A stretch of DNA of 14,673 nucleotides from CAYLPT01 sp964385645. Its GTDB lineage: Bacteria; Armatimonadota; Hebobacteria; Hebobacterales; Hebobacteraceae. Of the stretch, positions 1-7,474 are shown one piece after another. Below the pieces are notes generated by a model. That model made no database searches and was not told the origin of the DNA. It worked only from the letters and a program-made list of their open reading frames with translations. How positions within the stretch are numbered: the first letter of the stretch is position 1; every line of letters begins with the position of its first letter. A program made the translations under genes and the position numbers. The stretch covers positions 1-14,673 of the forward strand of contig CAYLPT010000111.1 of NCBI GenBank assembly GCA_964385645.1, given 5' to 3'.

Positions 1-1
1 A

Positions 2-268
2 GCGGCCTGGGCGCGGCGGCTCGGCGTGACCCACCGCGAACTCCACGTGCGCCCCATGAAACGCAAGTGGGCAAGTTGCTCCAGCCGCGGCCGCCTGACC
101 TTCGACGCCGACCTGCCCAAGCAGCCCGCCGCCTTCCGCGCGGAAGCTATCGTCCACGAACTCCTCCACCTGAAAGTCCCCAACCACGGCCGGGTGTTCA
201 AGGCACTGCTGAAGAGTTACCTGAACAGCCGGCCTGGCTCATTGGCGGACCAGCCCGCGGGACGCTGA
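2..268 (+). CDS. YgjP/DUF45-type zinc metallopeptidase, 3' part
   Basis: The reading frame is open to the left edge, so the N-terminus is missing; the first complete codon in the window is at position 2. The visible 88 residues hold the C-terminal half of the YgjP-like (DUF45, M48-related) fold. A WARRLGV segment is followed by a W-A-S-C-S stretch matching the family's W-G-S-C signature, then the zinc motif HELLH at 155-169 and the third ligand in PNHG, six residues further on. Enzymes of this family are predicted cytoplasmic metal-dependent hydrolases. Versions with VHELLHL..PNHG often sit directly after hsdR in type I restriction-modification operons; that is family knowledge, and the putative hsd genes are not in the window. 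The next gene starts 52 bases downstream on the same strand. The family call is firm, the restriction link is inference. Confidence 0.85.
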   Translation, partial: AAWARRLGVTHRELHVRPMKRKWASCSSRGRLTFDADLPKQPAAFRAEAIVHELLHLKVPNHGRVFKALLKSYLNSRPGSLADQPAGR

Positions 269-307
269 GGGCAAGTCTGCCAAGTATCCTGCGACCTATC
301 GCCATTC

Positions 308-312
308 GGAGG
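308..312 (+). promoter_or_regulatory. Shine-Dalgarno site of the HEPN-like gene
   Basis: GGAGG lies eight bases before the ATG at 321. This makes 321 a well-supported start. Confidence 0.75.
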
Positions 313-320
313 TATGAGAG

Positions 321-2174
321 ATGATCACTCTGCGCCTTGGGGGACAACCCACGCACGGCCTGCACCCTTACGTTCCTGCCCGGTGGGCCGAACTCATGGA
401 CCCGCGCACGCCGCAAGAGCTACGCCACTCGGCGTGTAGCCTGGGCTCTCTGCTGGCAGACCTTGCCGTCCAGGTTGAGGCGTGGGATGCTGGAGGGAAG
501 AGACGACGAGACGTTCGCGCTCTAGCCAGTCACGTTACCAGCATCCTGCGGCACTGCCTCGAGGTTCTGAATGAGGACCCGGTACTCCAGAGAGAGGCCC
601 TTGGCGCTTCCGCACAAGAGCTGCGCCAGCGGATTGACTTGGCCCTGGAGCATGGTCGCAGGGAGAAGGTATCAGACTCACCTCCGCGCGATCTGCTTGC
701 TCTGAGAGACATTGCCGTGAACTTCTCAGCGACCCTGTCATCGAGCTTCCGTGTGCAGGCAGCTGCGTCCGCTGTCAGGCAACGTCTGGGGATGTTAGAG
801 CGACCTGAGTCGGAGCAGGTAGCCACTGCCGCCTGCGAGATTGACTGGTGCATGGGTTCACTCGCGTGCGACGCGCTACGGGGCGGCTTCAGCATTGGTT
901 ATTTGGCAGATCGGCCCCTACGCCTGCGTGATTTCGATCCGACGCGTGGCGGTAATCCTCTCGATTACTTCTTCAACCCTCTGGCGTATCCCTCACTTCG
1001 AGGATACGTCGTGGTGTGGGCGCTTGGGAGCAACACGGTGTCATGCCCCGAGGGTGATGAAGGGGCCACCAACGAGGCGGACCTCCGGCCGATGCAGGTC
1101 GGCAGGGTTGTCTTCTGGCCGGCAGGGGCACGTGCAAGAGAGGCTCTGGGGCTAACTGGCCCGACCGATACGGATCCGGTATTCAAGAGGGAGTCGGTGG
1201 CAGCACTGATGTCCGGCCCGGTTGCGACGGTGGAGGTTAGCGCGCTTGACTGGAGCGCCGCCGTCATGGCTTCTGAAGCCGATCTGCTCGACGCGCTCGC
1301 CTTGCTGCGTTACCGAGGGATAAGCCAATCCGTGACCTCTCGCTCATGTGGTACAGCAGAGTGCCTTGTTGGTATCTACCAGCGTTTTCCCGCCCAGGAC
1401 TGGTGGGTATACCGCTCGCGTGAGTGGGACGAGCTCTGCTTCGGCCCCCCGCTGTTGTTGGACACGTCCGGGGCGCGGCCCATGACCGAATGGGTCACGC
1501 TGGTGTCGCGGCACGCGGAGGGATGGCCGAAGGTTCAGCGTGCGCTACGTGCCTACCTGCGGTCGGCGGAAAGTGAGTACCACGAGGATCGCCTTCTGGA
1601 GCACTGGGTCGGGCTCGAACAACTCCTCGGCCACGCACCACGCATGGCGGAAGGAGAAGACGCTATGGTCGGCGTCATGAGCCGCGCGCTCGCTTTCGAC
1701 TTCGCCACCAGGCGTTTTCTCCTCGACTTATCTCGCGACCTCGTCCAGTGGGCATCGCGCGAAGGCCAGGACCCAGGGGAGACACTCACCGACGTTTGGG
1801 ATAGGAGGCACAGGGGAGTAGACTACCACGCGCTTGTCAACCGTCTGCGAAAGCTTGCCGGTAGCGACGTTCCGACGGAACTCCGAGTCAGGCTGCTGGT
1901 AGCGCAGGAGATGTACGCCCAGCCCGAAACGGCACAGGCCGAACTGCGGCGCATTCGCTCGAGGATTGAGCGGGAGCTCTATGCCGTGAAGCGAACGCGT
2001 AATCAACTCGTCCACGAAGGGCGAGTGGTTCACCGCCAGATGCTCGCCCCTCTGGCGGCGTGCGTGGAGGCCTATGCTATTGAGCTTTGCGAACGGAAAG
2101 GAACAGGCCTTGCGCTGTGGGGGCGCACAGGTGCATTCCGGGCGTTCTGGGCCGAGGGGCTGGTCCATTCCTAA
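321..2174 (+). CDS. Large protein with C-terminal HEPN-like domain, putative RNase/defence protein
   Basis: A 617-residue protein starting at an ATG with a good GGAGG site. I do not recognise the N-terminal two thirds; it is soluble, with no signal peptide or membrane segment. The C-terminal part looks like an ApeA-type HEPN domain. A helix with the pattern HWVGLEQLL (about residues 435-443) resembles the first HEPN helix, and the motif RNQLVH at residues 560-565 matches the HEPN R-x4-H active-site pattern, followed by a hydrophobic helix (LAACVEAYAIELC). Many HEPN proteins with this motif are metal-independent RNases in abortive-infection or toxin systems; that is family knowledge. Its position just after a YgjP-like peptidase fits a defence island. 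Codons appear to carry more A/T in third positions than the metabolic genes to the right, which suggests a different origin. HEPN is likely; the biological role is inferred. Confidence 0.8.
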   Translation: MITLRLGGQPTHGLHPYVPARWAELMDPRTPQELRHSACSLGSLLADLAVQVEAWDAGGKRRRDVRALASHVTSILRHCLEVLNEDPVLQREALGASAQELRQRIDLALEHGRREKVSDSPPRDLLALRDIAVNFSATLSSSFRVQAAASAVRQRLGMLERPESEQVATAACEIDWCMGSLACDALRGGFSIGYLADRPLRLRDFDPTRGGNPLDYFFNPLAYPSLRGYVVVWALGSNTVSCPEGDEGATNEADLRPMQVGRVVFWPAGARAREALGLTGPTDTDPVFKRESVAALMSGPVATVEVSALDWSAAVMASEADLLDALALLRYRGISQSVTSRSCGTAECLVGIYQRFPAQDWWVYRSREWDELCFGPPLLLDTSGARPMTEWVTLVSRHAEGWPKVQRALRAYLRSAESEYHEDRLLEHWVGLEQLLGHAPRMAEGEDAMVGVMSRALAFDFATRRFLLDLSRDLVQWASREGQDPGETLTDVWDRRHRGVDYHALVNRLRKLAGSDVPTELRVRLLVAQEMYAQPETAQAELRRIRSRIERELYAVKRTRNQLVHEGRVVHRQMLAPLAACVEAYAIELCERKGTGLALWGRTGAFRAFWAEGLVHS

Positions 2175-2379
2175 TGCAAGGGGCTATAAGAGTGTGCTAA
2201 CCTCGGCCTTCTGGTGGCTTGAGCGTGTGCCTCAAGATCCCACGTTCATCTTCCATAAGCTTGCCTTGACGTATGAGCGAGTCCTCCAGGGACTGGCGGG
2301 TGGCGAGCAGCCCTCCAGCCTGGTGCTCGCGCCCGCCCTTTTCTGACAGGCGCCCACGTGGCCGCCACGCGTCGTGACC

Positions 2380-2404
2380 GGGATGACAAAGTGCGCGTCA
2401 TCCC
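2380..2404. repeat. Stem-loop, possible terminator between convergent genes
   Basis: GGGATGAC (2380-2387) pairs perfectly with GTCATCCC (2397-2404) across a nine-base loop. It lies between two convergent genes, about 200 bases past the HEPN-like stop. No T-tract follows on either strand, so it is not a classical intrinsic terminator. Confidence 0.4.
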
Positions 2405-2628
2405 AAGCGGCAGCGCTTTCCTCGCCTCGGCAACGCCCACCGCCTGACTAGCCACGCCGCCAGCGCATTATGAATGGCTCCATAGCACGCCCCCGCTACC
2501 ACGCCATTCATAATTGGCTCCGGGATGCGGTAGGTGATCTCCACCTCCAGGCGCTCCGGAGCCAGCGCCATTTCCTGGACCCGCTCCCGCAGCCGCTGAC
2601 CGGCCCAGGCGGCGTCGCCTCGCTCCAT
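2398..2628 (-). CDS. Possible small hypothetical protein after the DUF6785 gene
   Basis: A 76-residue frame starting with ATG at 2628. It is rich in charged residues at first (RLRERVQEM..ERLEVEITYRIPEP) and then more hydrophobic. Its first half shows the G/C third-position bias of real genes here (for example ATC ACC TAC CGC ATC CCG), while the second half, which crosses an inverted repeat, does not. The same frame is open without a stop back to the TGA of the DUF6785 gene at 2703-2701, so it may instead be a decayed extension of that protein or of a lost gene. No clear ribosome binding site was seen. No family recognised. Confidence 0.3.
   Translation of the reverse strand: MERGDAAWAGQRLRERVQEMALAPERLEVEITYRIPEPIMNGVVAGACYGAIHNALAAWLVRRWALPRRGKRCRLG
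2467..2514. repeat. 12-bp perfect inverted repeat with partly repeated flanks
   Basis: ATTATGAATGGC (2467-2478) and GCCATTCATAAT (2503-2514) form a perfect inverted repeat around a 24-base spacer. Both arms are followed by GGCTCC, so TGAATGGCTCC (2472-2482) and TAATTGGCTCC (2511-2521) also form an imperfect direct repeat. The arms are AT-rich inside a GC-rich region. This could be a protein-binding site, a cruciform or the scar of a small mobile element; the sequence alone does not decide. Confidence 0.5.
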
Positions 2629-2700
2629 GCGGTAGGCACGCGCCGCCGATGCGCGCTCAGCACTGGCCCTGCGGATCCACCGCGGGTGCGCTGCCTGCCT

Positions 2701-4659
2701 TCACCTCCGTGCGAGCCACAGCACAAGGGGCCAAATCAGGTCGGAGAGCTGATTGCCCACGATCGCTCCGATCGCCATCGGCACCGTCTTCTGGTACAGG
2801 CGAAGGCCGCCGTAGCGAACCACCAGGGTCTTCAACGCCCACCCAATGAAGAGCGGGCACCACCACCACTGGGAGCCCCAGACGTTCGCCACCAGGTATC
2901 CGACGGGGTGCAGGGGCCACCACCAGAAGCGCATGCGCATGGCGCTTAGCGCGAAGGTGAGCCCCACCCCAGAGCCCAGGGCGACGAAGGCCGACCCGCT
3001 GGGTCCGCTGGGGTTTGCGAGCGAATCGTAGATGCGCGCCCCGCCGCCTTGCACCGAGGACTCCAACCACCCCCCTCTCTGGTACAGGTTCTGGAAGCCG
3101 TAATGGTAACTGCCGGAGAGGGCGACTGCGATGCTCACCGCCAGCGCGAACACGAAAGCCCCGACCATCAGTGCCGCCAGCCGCCGCTGGCCGATGCGCG
3201 CCGCCTCCGCGATCTTGAGGCCGTCCAGCGAGGCCCCCGTGACCACCTCGCAGGTCTCCCCCCAGCCCGGCCAGTAGGCCCAGCGGGTCGCCGTGATCAT
3301 CATCATCTCCGCAGGCCGGAAGGCGGCCGTCCCCAGTGGGCGAGTGAGCATGTCGTTGACGGAGAGCGGAAAGGCAATGAAGCTCATCCCGTTCTCCGCC
3401 CGCAGCCGCCCCCAGACCATATGGTAGAAAAGAATGAGCCCGATCAGCGCTGCCGCCACCACCAGCCGCGATCCGGCCCAGGCGCAGAACACCACCAGGT
3501 ACGTCACCGCAAGCGCCAGCCCGAGTACCACCCACGGGCTGGCAGTAGGCTCCGCCTCCGTGGTTGCCGATCGCCGCGCCAGCGCGCTGCGCACCGCGCA
3601 GTACAGGTGGTGGCGACCGGCCCACAGGGCGAGCAGGCCCAGCGCGATCACCGCCCCGCCGCCCTGGTACTCCGGCGCGGGGAAGCTGGTATCCCGCCAT
3701 TCCTCGGGCCTGCGGGGCGTGGCGCCGGCAGCGATGGCGATGGTGCACAGCAGGACCCGCACCACATAGAAGAACCAGCCTGAGAACGAGAGGTCCTTCG
3801 GCACCAGATAGGCGAGGGCGATCGTCCAGGGCATGATGGTGAGCCAGATGTCGCCCAGACCGGCGAGCGGCCCGACCTGTCGCCACTCCATCACGCGCAG
3901 CCCCCAGAGAGGGAGGCGGGGCAGTGCAGGCCAGATGCTGGGCAGGTCATCCTGCAGGCACAGCAGCGCTGCGGCCGCCAGCCCGATCCAGAACATCCTC
4001 GCTGCCGGCAGTCGCGCGGCCGCCTCCCCGCCCGCCACCGTCTCGAGCGGGATCTGCGCGATCGGGAAGGTCAGGCGCTCCTCCGTTATCCATCGCCGCT
4101 GCAGGAGCAGCATCAGGAACAGATTGGCCAGGAACAGCGCCGCGAAGAAGCCTGTCCAGGCGGCGAGCGGCATCGCCCAGGCCGCCCACGGCACCGGCGT
4201 GTTCCCGAGGAAGAAGCCGTCCACGGCGACCGTCTCCGTGGGGGAGAACCAGGTCGGGACGAGGTCGAAGAAGGCCGGCTCCCAGTGGGGGGCAACGCGG
4301 GCATAGTACCGCCATCCTATGCCGGGCGAAGACAGGAACCACATCACCGTACCGTGCGCCATGAGTGGCGCGCCCACCGTCGTCAGGACATAGGTCGTCA
4401 GCAGCTCCCGGCGGCTGAGACTCCGTCGCCGTCTGGCCAGCAGTGGGTTCAGCGCAGCCAGCACGAACAGCGCGCCCAGGGGCGCCACCGGCGGCACGAT
4501 GGTGTTGTAGTTGTACACCAGGTTGGTGACCAGCTCGAGATAGAAGCCCGCCAGGATGAGCAGGACGATCAGCGCCAGGGCGATGGCGATGGCCCGCGGG
4601 CTGCCGCCGGCGCCGGGACAGGAACCTCGGCTTGCGCCCGTCCTCTCATCCTCGACCAT
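2701..4659 (-). CDS. DUF6785/DUF6784 family polytopic membrane protein
   Basis: A 652-residue integral membrane protein. After a short charged N-terminus, the first membrane helix follows SPRAIAIALALIVLLILAGFYLEL (about residues 20-43), and many more hydrophobic segments run to the C-terminus. Features I associate with DUF6785 are visible: RRELLTTYV near 83-91, RYYARVAPHW near 117-126, and W-x-x-x-ERLTFPIAQIPLE near 190-206. The C-terminal DUF6784 part carries RAENGMSF near 420-427 and WWWPLHPVGYLVA near 579-591. These resemble motifs of oligopeptide-transporter (OPT) proteins, so a transport role is plausible but inferred. I chose the ATG at 4659, preceded by CGAGGACGC, over an in-frame TTG at 4677 that has no ribosome binding site. 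It starts 47 bases after the GH101-like gene on the same strand, so the two are probably co-transcribed. Confidence 0.85.
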   Translation of the reverse strand: MVEDERTGASRGSCPGAGGSPRAIAIALALIVLLILAGFYLELVTNLVYNYNTIVPPVAPLGALFVLAALNPLLARRRRSLSRRELLTTYVLTTVGAPLMAHGTVMWFLSSPGIGWRYYARVAPHWEPAFFDLVPTWFSPTETVAVDGFFLGNTPVPWAAWAMPLAAWTGFFAALFLANLFLMLLLQRRWITEERLTFPIAQIPLETVAGGEAAARLPAARMFWIGLAAAALLCLQDDLPSIWPALPRLPLWGLRVMEWRQVGPLAGLGDIWLTIMPWTIALAYLVPKDLSFSGWFFYVVRVLLCTIAIAAGATPRRPEEWRDTSFPAPEYQGGGAVIALGLLALWAGRHHLYCAVRSALARRSATTEAEPTASPWVVLGLALAVTYLVVFCAWAGSRLVVAAALIGLILFYHMVWGRLRAENGMSFIAFPLSVNDMLTRPLGTAAFRPAEMMMITATRWAYWPGWGETCEVVTGASLDGLKIAEAARIGQRRLAALMVGAFVFALAVSIAVALSGSYHYGFQNLYQRGGWLESSVQGGGARIYDSLANPSGPSGSAFVALGSGVGLTFALSAMRMRFWWWPLHPVGYLVANVWGSQWWWCPLFIGWALKTLVVRYGGLRLYQKTVPMAIGAIVGNQLSDLIWPLVLWLARR

Positions 4660-4706
4660 GGCGTCCTCGGCCGCCAAGTGACAGAACAGTCCAAACCGCG
4701 GCGCCG

Positions 4707-6569
4707 CTAAGTGCGACGGGCGCGCCAGCTGGCCCCCGGAAGCAGACCGTACCCCGCGACCTCTCGCGGCTCCCGGCCGAGGTTCGTGACCACCTCCGTG
4801 CCGTCGGAGAAGCGCGTCGCCTGAAGCGCACGATCCTCACTGAGGAACCGAAAGTCCGTCATCTGCTGCCGACCGATCTGCCCGTGGAGCCTGGCCACCG
4901 GCAGCGCCTCCCTCAGGGCCTCCTGCACTGCTGGGTCGTCCAGGCTGACCGTGTACGAAAACGTCTCGCGGGTCTCCCAGCTAACCCACGCGTACTGCCG
5001 GCCGAAGGGGAAAACGTTCGGCGGGCAGCCGTACAGCGCGTCCAGGGCGGCCTTCAGCGCCGGCCGGCCCGATCCGACAAGTCCGAAGCCCTGACGGGCT
5101 TCCTTCATGGGCCAGCCCGGCGTCTCGTTGTAGTTGTGCAGCTCCCACCAGTCGTGGACACAGCAGTCGTGGAACACCAGCATCGTCATCGGCACCGGCG
5201 TCTTGGTCGCCAGGTTCGGCCCCGGCACCATCTTGGTTGATCCGATATCGTACTGCGCGGTGTAGTGCCCTACGAAACCCTCGCTGGAGACGATGCGGTT
5301 GCCGACGGTATCGGGGCCCAGGAGCTCCTGCACGTGCCGCACATCCGCCTGCCTCCCAAGTGGTCGGTGTCCGTGCAGGGCGTGCTCCTCACTGAAGCAG
5401 GGCGTCGGCGGCCGCGTGGCGTTGACATCGAAGTGGATCCAGTCCATGGCCTGCATGTCGCCGGCGAAGCGCGGCATGACATGCGCGCGCTGATAGGGGG
5501 TGCAGACCGGGTACCATCGGTACTCGTCAATCTGCCAGTTGGGCGTTATGTCTCCCTCGCGGTCGCGGCGGAAGATCCCGCGCCGCGCCTCGCTGCCGTC
5601 GTCCAGCGCCTCGAAGACCCAGCCCCAGGGGGCCACCATCGCCCCCGGGATCGCCTTCACCGCGGCGATCTCCTCATCTGTGAGCCACACCGGGTCGTCG
5701 CCGCCCATCCTGAAGTCCAGTGAGTAGTGGCACATGCGCACAGGGTAGAGGAGGAGGGAGGAGAAGCCGTAGTCCCTTAGCCGGCGCACGCAGGCCGCGT
5801 AGTCCAGCCCCGGCGCGCGATTGTACCCCGTGAAGGCCATCAGCCCCCCGAAGAGTTGGCTCAGGATCGGCTTCCGCGCGATCTTCTCCTCCCAGGTAAC
5901 GATCGCCCTCCGCTCCTCGAGATGGGCGCGGAACTGCCTGCAGACGGCCGCCACGGTGGCATCGGTCGGGTACAGCCCCACACTGTGCCGCGCCCAGCCC
6001 TCGACCGGGCAGCGTGACTGCTCGAACGTGAAGTAGAGCCCGGCCGCGTCGGCCCCGTACACCCCCGCCCAGTTCGCGATGCTGCCCTCCGCGACGAGCA
6101 GGCCGCCGCGCTCGGCGAGGAGGCCCGCCATCGCCATGCTGAAGGAGCCGTGCCCGCCGGAGGTGCCGCGGGCCTCGTAGGCGGCCGTCTCCTGCCGGAT
6201 CAGCACGCCCTGGTAGATGGGCAGTGCCAGCTCGAGCGACTCGCCCACCGGGGCGAAGGCGCCCGGCAGGGTGATGCACTCGATGCCCGGCGCCTCGGCC
6301 ATCAGCTCCACCTCAACGTGATCCGCCCCCAGTCGCCACCGGTACGCGATTCCCCCCTCGGGAAGCCTGAAGGTGGCCAACAGCGCGTCCCCCTCCCGGG
6401 TGACGCAGCCGCCGCGGAGCGGCTCCTGCGGGCCCGAGGCCTCTCGACGATAGCCCGTCCGGTTCGTGTCCAACCGCCAGGTCGTCCCGCGCCGGCGGTC
6501 GAGGAGGAAGACCGAGGAGTAATCCTCGGCCATCTGCAGCGACATGCCTTCGTTCTCCAGGGTCAGCAC
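4707..6569 (-). CDS. GH101/GH129-like glycoside hydrolase (putative)
   Basis: A 620-residue protein with an N-terminal beta-sandwich-like region opening LENEGMSLQM, a central TIM-barrel-like region and a C-terminal domain ending in short beta-like segments (RFSDGTEVVTNLG). The key segments are DWIHFDVNAT, with Asp at residue 381 (codon 5429-5427), then the CFSEEHALHGHRP stretch, and VSSEGF, with Glu at residue 430 (codon 5282-5280). They resemble the nucleophile and acid/base segments of GH101-type endo-alpha-N-acetylgalactosaminidases, so a retaining glycosidase is inferred; the exact family and substrate are not. No signal peptide is visible, suggesting cytoplasmic action on imported sugar. 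The start is a GTG with GAGGAG six bases upstream, beginning just where family-like sequence begins. In-frame ATGs at 6668 and 6680 and a GTG at 6725 lack such a site and add Gly/Pro/Arg-rich sequence. It leads a unit with the DUF6785 gene. Confidence 0.7.
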   Translation of the reverse strand: MLTLENEGMSLQMAEDYSSVFLLDRRRGTTWRLDTNRTGYRREASGPQEPLRGGCVTREGDALLATFRLPEGGIAYRWRLGADHVEVELMAEAPGIECITLPGAFAPVGESLELALPIYQGVLIRQETAAYEARGTSGGHGSFSMAMAGLLAERGGLLVAEGSIANWAGVYGADAAGLYFTFEQSRCPVEGWARHSVGLYPTDATVAAVCRQFRAHLEERRAIVTWEEKIARKPILSQLFGGLMAFTGYNRAPGLDYAACVRRLRDYGFSSLLLYPVRMCHYSLDFRMGGDDPVWLTDEEIAAVKAIPGAMVAPWGWVFEALDDGSEARRGIFRRDREGDITPNWQIDEYRWYPVCTPYQRAHVMPRFAGDMQAMDWIHFDVNATRPPTPCFSEEHALHGHRPLGRQADVRHVQELLGPDTVGNRIVSSEGFVGHYTAQYDIGSTKMVPGPNLATKTPVPMTMLVFHDCCVHDWWELHNYNETPGWPMKEARQGFGLVGSGRPALKAALDALYGCPPNVFPFGRQYAWVSWETRETFSYTVSLDDPAVQEALREALPVARLHGQIGRQQMTDFRFLSEDRALQATRFSDGTEVVTNLGREPREVAGYGLLPGASWRARRT

Positions 6570-6575
6570 CAGGCG

Positions 6576-6581
6576 CTCCTC
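6576..6581 (-). promoter_or_regulatory. Shine-Dalgarno site deciding the GTG start of the GH101-like gene
   Basis: GAGGAG on the minus strand is six bases before the GTG at 6569-6567. The upstream in-frame ATG candidates have no comparable site. Confidence 0.5.
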
Positions 6582-6685
6582 ACCGGGGGTTGGGCCCAGG
6601 CGTTCTCCGGCCGGCCGCCTGGGTCCTCCAGAGGTGTGCCCGCCTCCCGCGCAGAACGCTCCCGCCATGCGAACGACCATCGCAT

Positions 6686-6690
6686 GGGAG
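6686..6690 (+). promoter_or_regulatory. Shine-Dalgarno site deciding the GTG start of the first amidohydrolase-fold gene
   Basis: GGGAG ends seven bases before the GTG at 6698. The longer in-frame upstream start at 6590 has no site and adds unlikely sequence. Confidence 0.65.
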
Positions 6691-6697
6691 AGGCCCA

Positions 6698-7474
6698 GTG
6701 GCCGACGGCGCCACCAGCGACCCACTCGTTGAGCTGTTCGACGCCCAGGCCGGCTTCGGTGGCGGCCGGCCGGGCCAGCCCTGGGTGCCCTCGGCCGAGG
6801 AGCTACTCGACCATATGGCGCGCCTGTCCATCGCCCGCGCCCTCGTGCGCACCGACTTCGAGGAAATGGACAGCGACCCCATGTACTCGAACCGACTGCT
6901 CTATGCGACCTGCGCCCAGCATCCCTCTCTGGTGCCCTGTCCCACGGTGCTGCCTCAAGGGCACGGCGACGTGCCGTCGGAGGAGGAGCAGGTTGAGGAG
7001 GCGCTTGACCGCGGCAGCGGGGCGGTCGCCCTCCGGCCAGGGGTGGACGGCTGGAGCCCGGCGGAGTGGTGCGCGGGCAGACTGCTTCATGTACTTGAGC
7101 AGCAGCGGATCCCCGTGCTCTGTCGGCACTCGGTCCTCGGCTTCGAGGCCGTGGCCGACATCGCGCAGCGGCACCCGCAGCTGCCGATCATCATGTTCCA
7201 CCTGGGGTACCGCACCCAGCGGATGTTGGTGTCCCTGATGCAGGCCTTCCCCAATGTCTACCTGGCCGTCGGCAGCCCCTATAGCGTGCACCTCGGCCTC
7301 GAGTCCATGGCCGGCCGCGTCGGCGCCTCGCGGCTCTTGTTCGGAACCGGCTTCCCCTACGCGGAGCCCACGGCCTCGGTCACCATGCTCACCTACGCCG
7401 AGCTCAGCGAAGGGGACAAGCACTGCATCGGCGCCGGGAACCTGGACCGGCTGATCCAGGGGATTCGGCGATGA
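6698..7474 (+). CDS. Amidohydrolase-2-like TIM barrel lacking most metal ligands
   Basis: A 258-residue protein of the amidohydrolase-2 (metal-dependent hydrolase) fold, recognisable by its close parallel to the next gene. The usual N-terminal D-x-H-x-H is replaced by DAQAG (residues 15-19), the lysine position reads ALRPG (Arg 113), and the late Asp of the G-x-D-x-P motif is Gly 218 in FGTGFPY. Only His 144 (VLCRH) and His 168 (MFHLGY) survive. The reading frame is intact with normal high-GC codon use, so it is not a decaying pseudogene by eye. With HxH, Lys and Asp gone it is unlikely to bind the normal metal centre; a structural or regulatory partner role is inferred. Its stop overlaps the next start as ATGA, which favours coupled translation. 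Start chosen at GTG 6698 because of the GGGAG site. Confidence 0.75.
   Translation: MADGATSDPLVELFDAQAGFGGGRPGQPWVPSAEELLDHMARLSIARALVRTDFEEMDSDPMYSNRLLYATCAQHPSLVPCPTVLPQGHGDVPSEEEQVEEALDRGSGAVALRPGVDGWSPAEWCAGRLLHVLEQQRIPVLCRHSVLGFEAVADIAQRHPQLPIIMFHLGYRTQRMLVSLMQAFPNVYLAVGSPYSVHLGLESMAGRVGASRLLFGTGFPYAEPTASVTMLTYAELSEGDKHCIGAGNLDRLIQGIRR

Larger units (their letters stand above)
2175..2700. other. Intergenic stretch with hairpins and no convincing plus-strand gene
   Basis: This separates the HEPN-like gene from the convergent DUF6785 gene. Plus-strand frames here are short, start inside the upstream gene and have no ribosome binding site. The stretch holds an 8-bp stem-loop, a 12-bp inverted repeat in a locally AT-rich patch, and a possible small minus-strand ORF, each listed separately. 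No tRNA or transposase remnant was recognised. Confidence 0.6.
6570..6697. promoter_or_regulatory. Divergent intergenic region between the hydrolase unit and the amidohydrolase pair
   Basis: About 130 bases separate the two chosen divergent start codons. Promoters for both units should lie here if the starts are right. I see no convincing -35/-10 pair and no clear operator; the stretch is very GC-rich, with a CCGGCCGG palindrome at 6607-6614. Confidence 0.4.

Noticed and set aside
2846..3031. Plus-strand peptide starting MKSGHHHH, resembling a His tag
   Set aside because: The histidines are the antisense of conserved Trp-rich codons (GSQWWWCP) in the DUF6785 gene; not an engineered tag.
2657..3886. 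A 409-residue minus-strand open frame
   Set aside because: It lies in a second frame over the DUF6785 gene, is Arg/Gly-rich, and lacks recognisable family motifs; it is a GC-driven shadow.
6150..7238. A 362-residue plus-strand open frame
   Set aside because: It crosses the GH101-like gene antisense and then the first amidohydrolase in a wrong frame; composition is not protein-like.
6698..7474. Calling the first amidohydrolase gene a pseudogene
   Set aside because: The frame is intact, with a good ribosome binding site, normal codon use and a coupled downstream gene; only metal ligands are missing.
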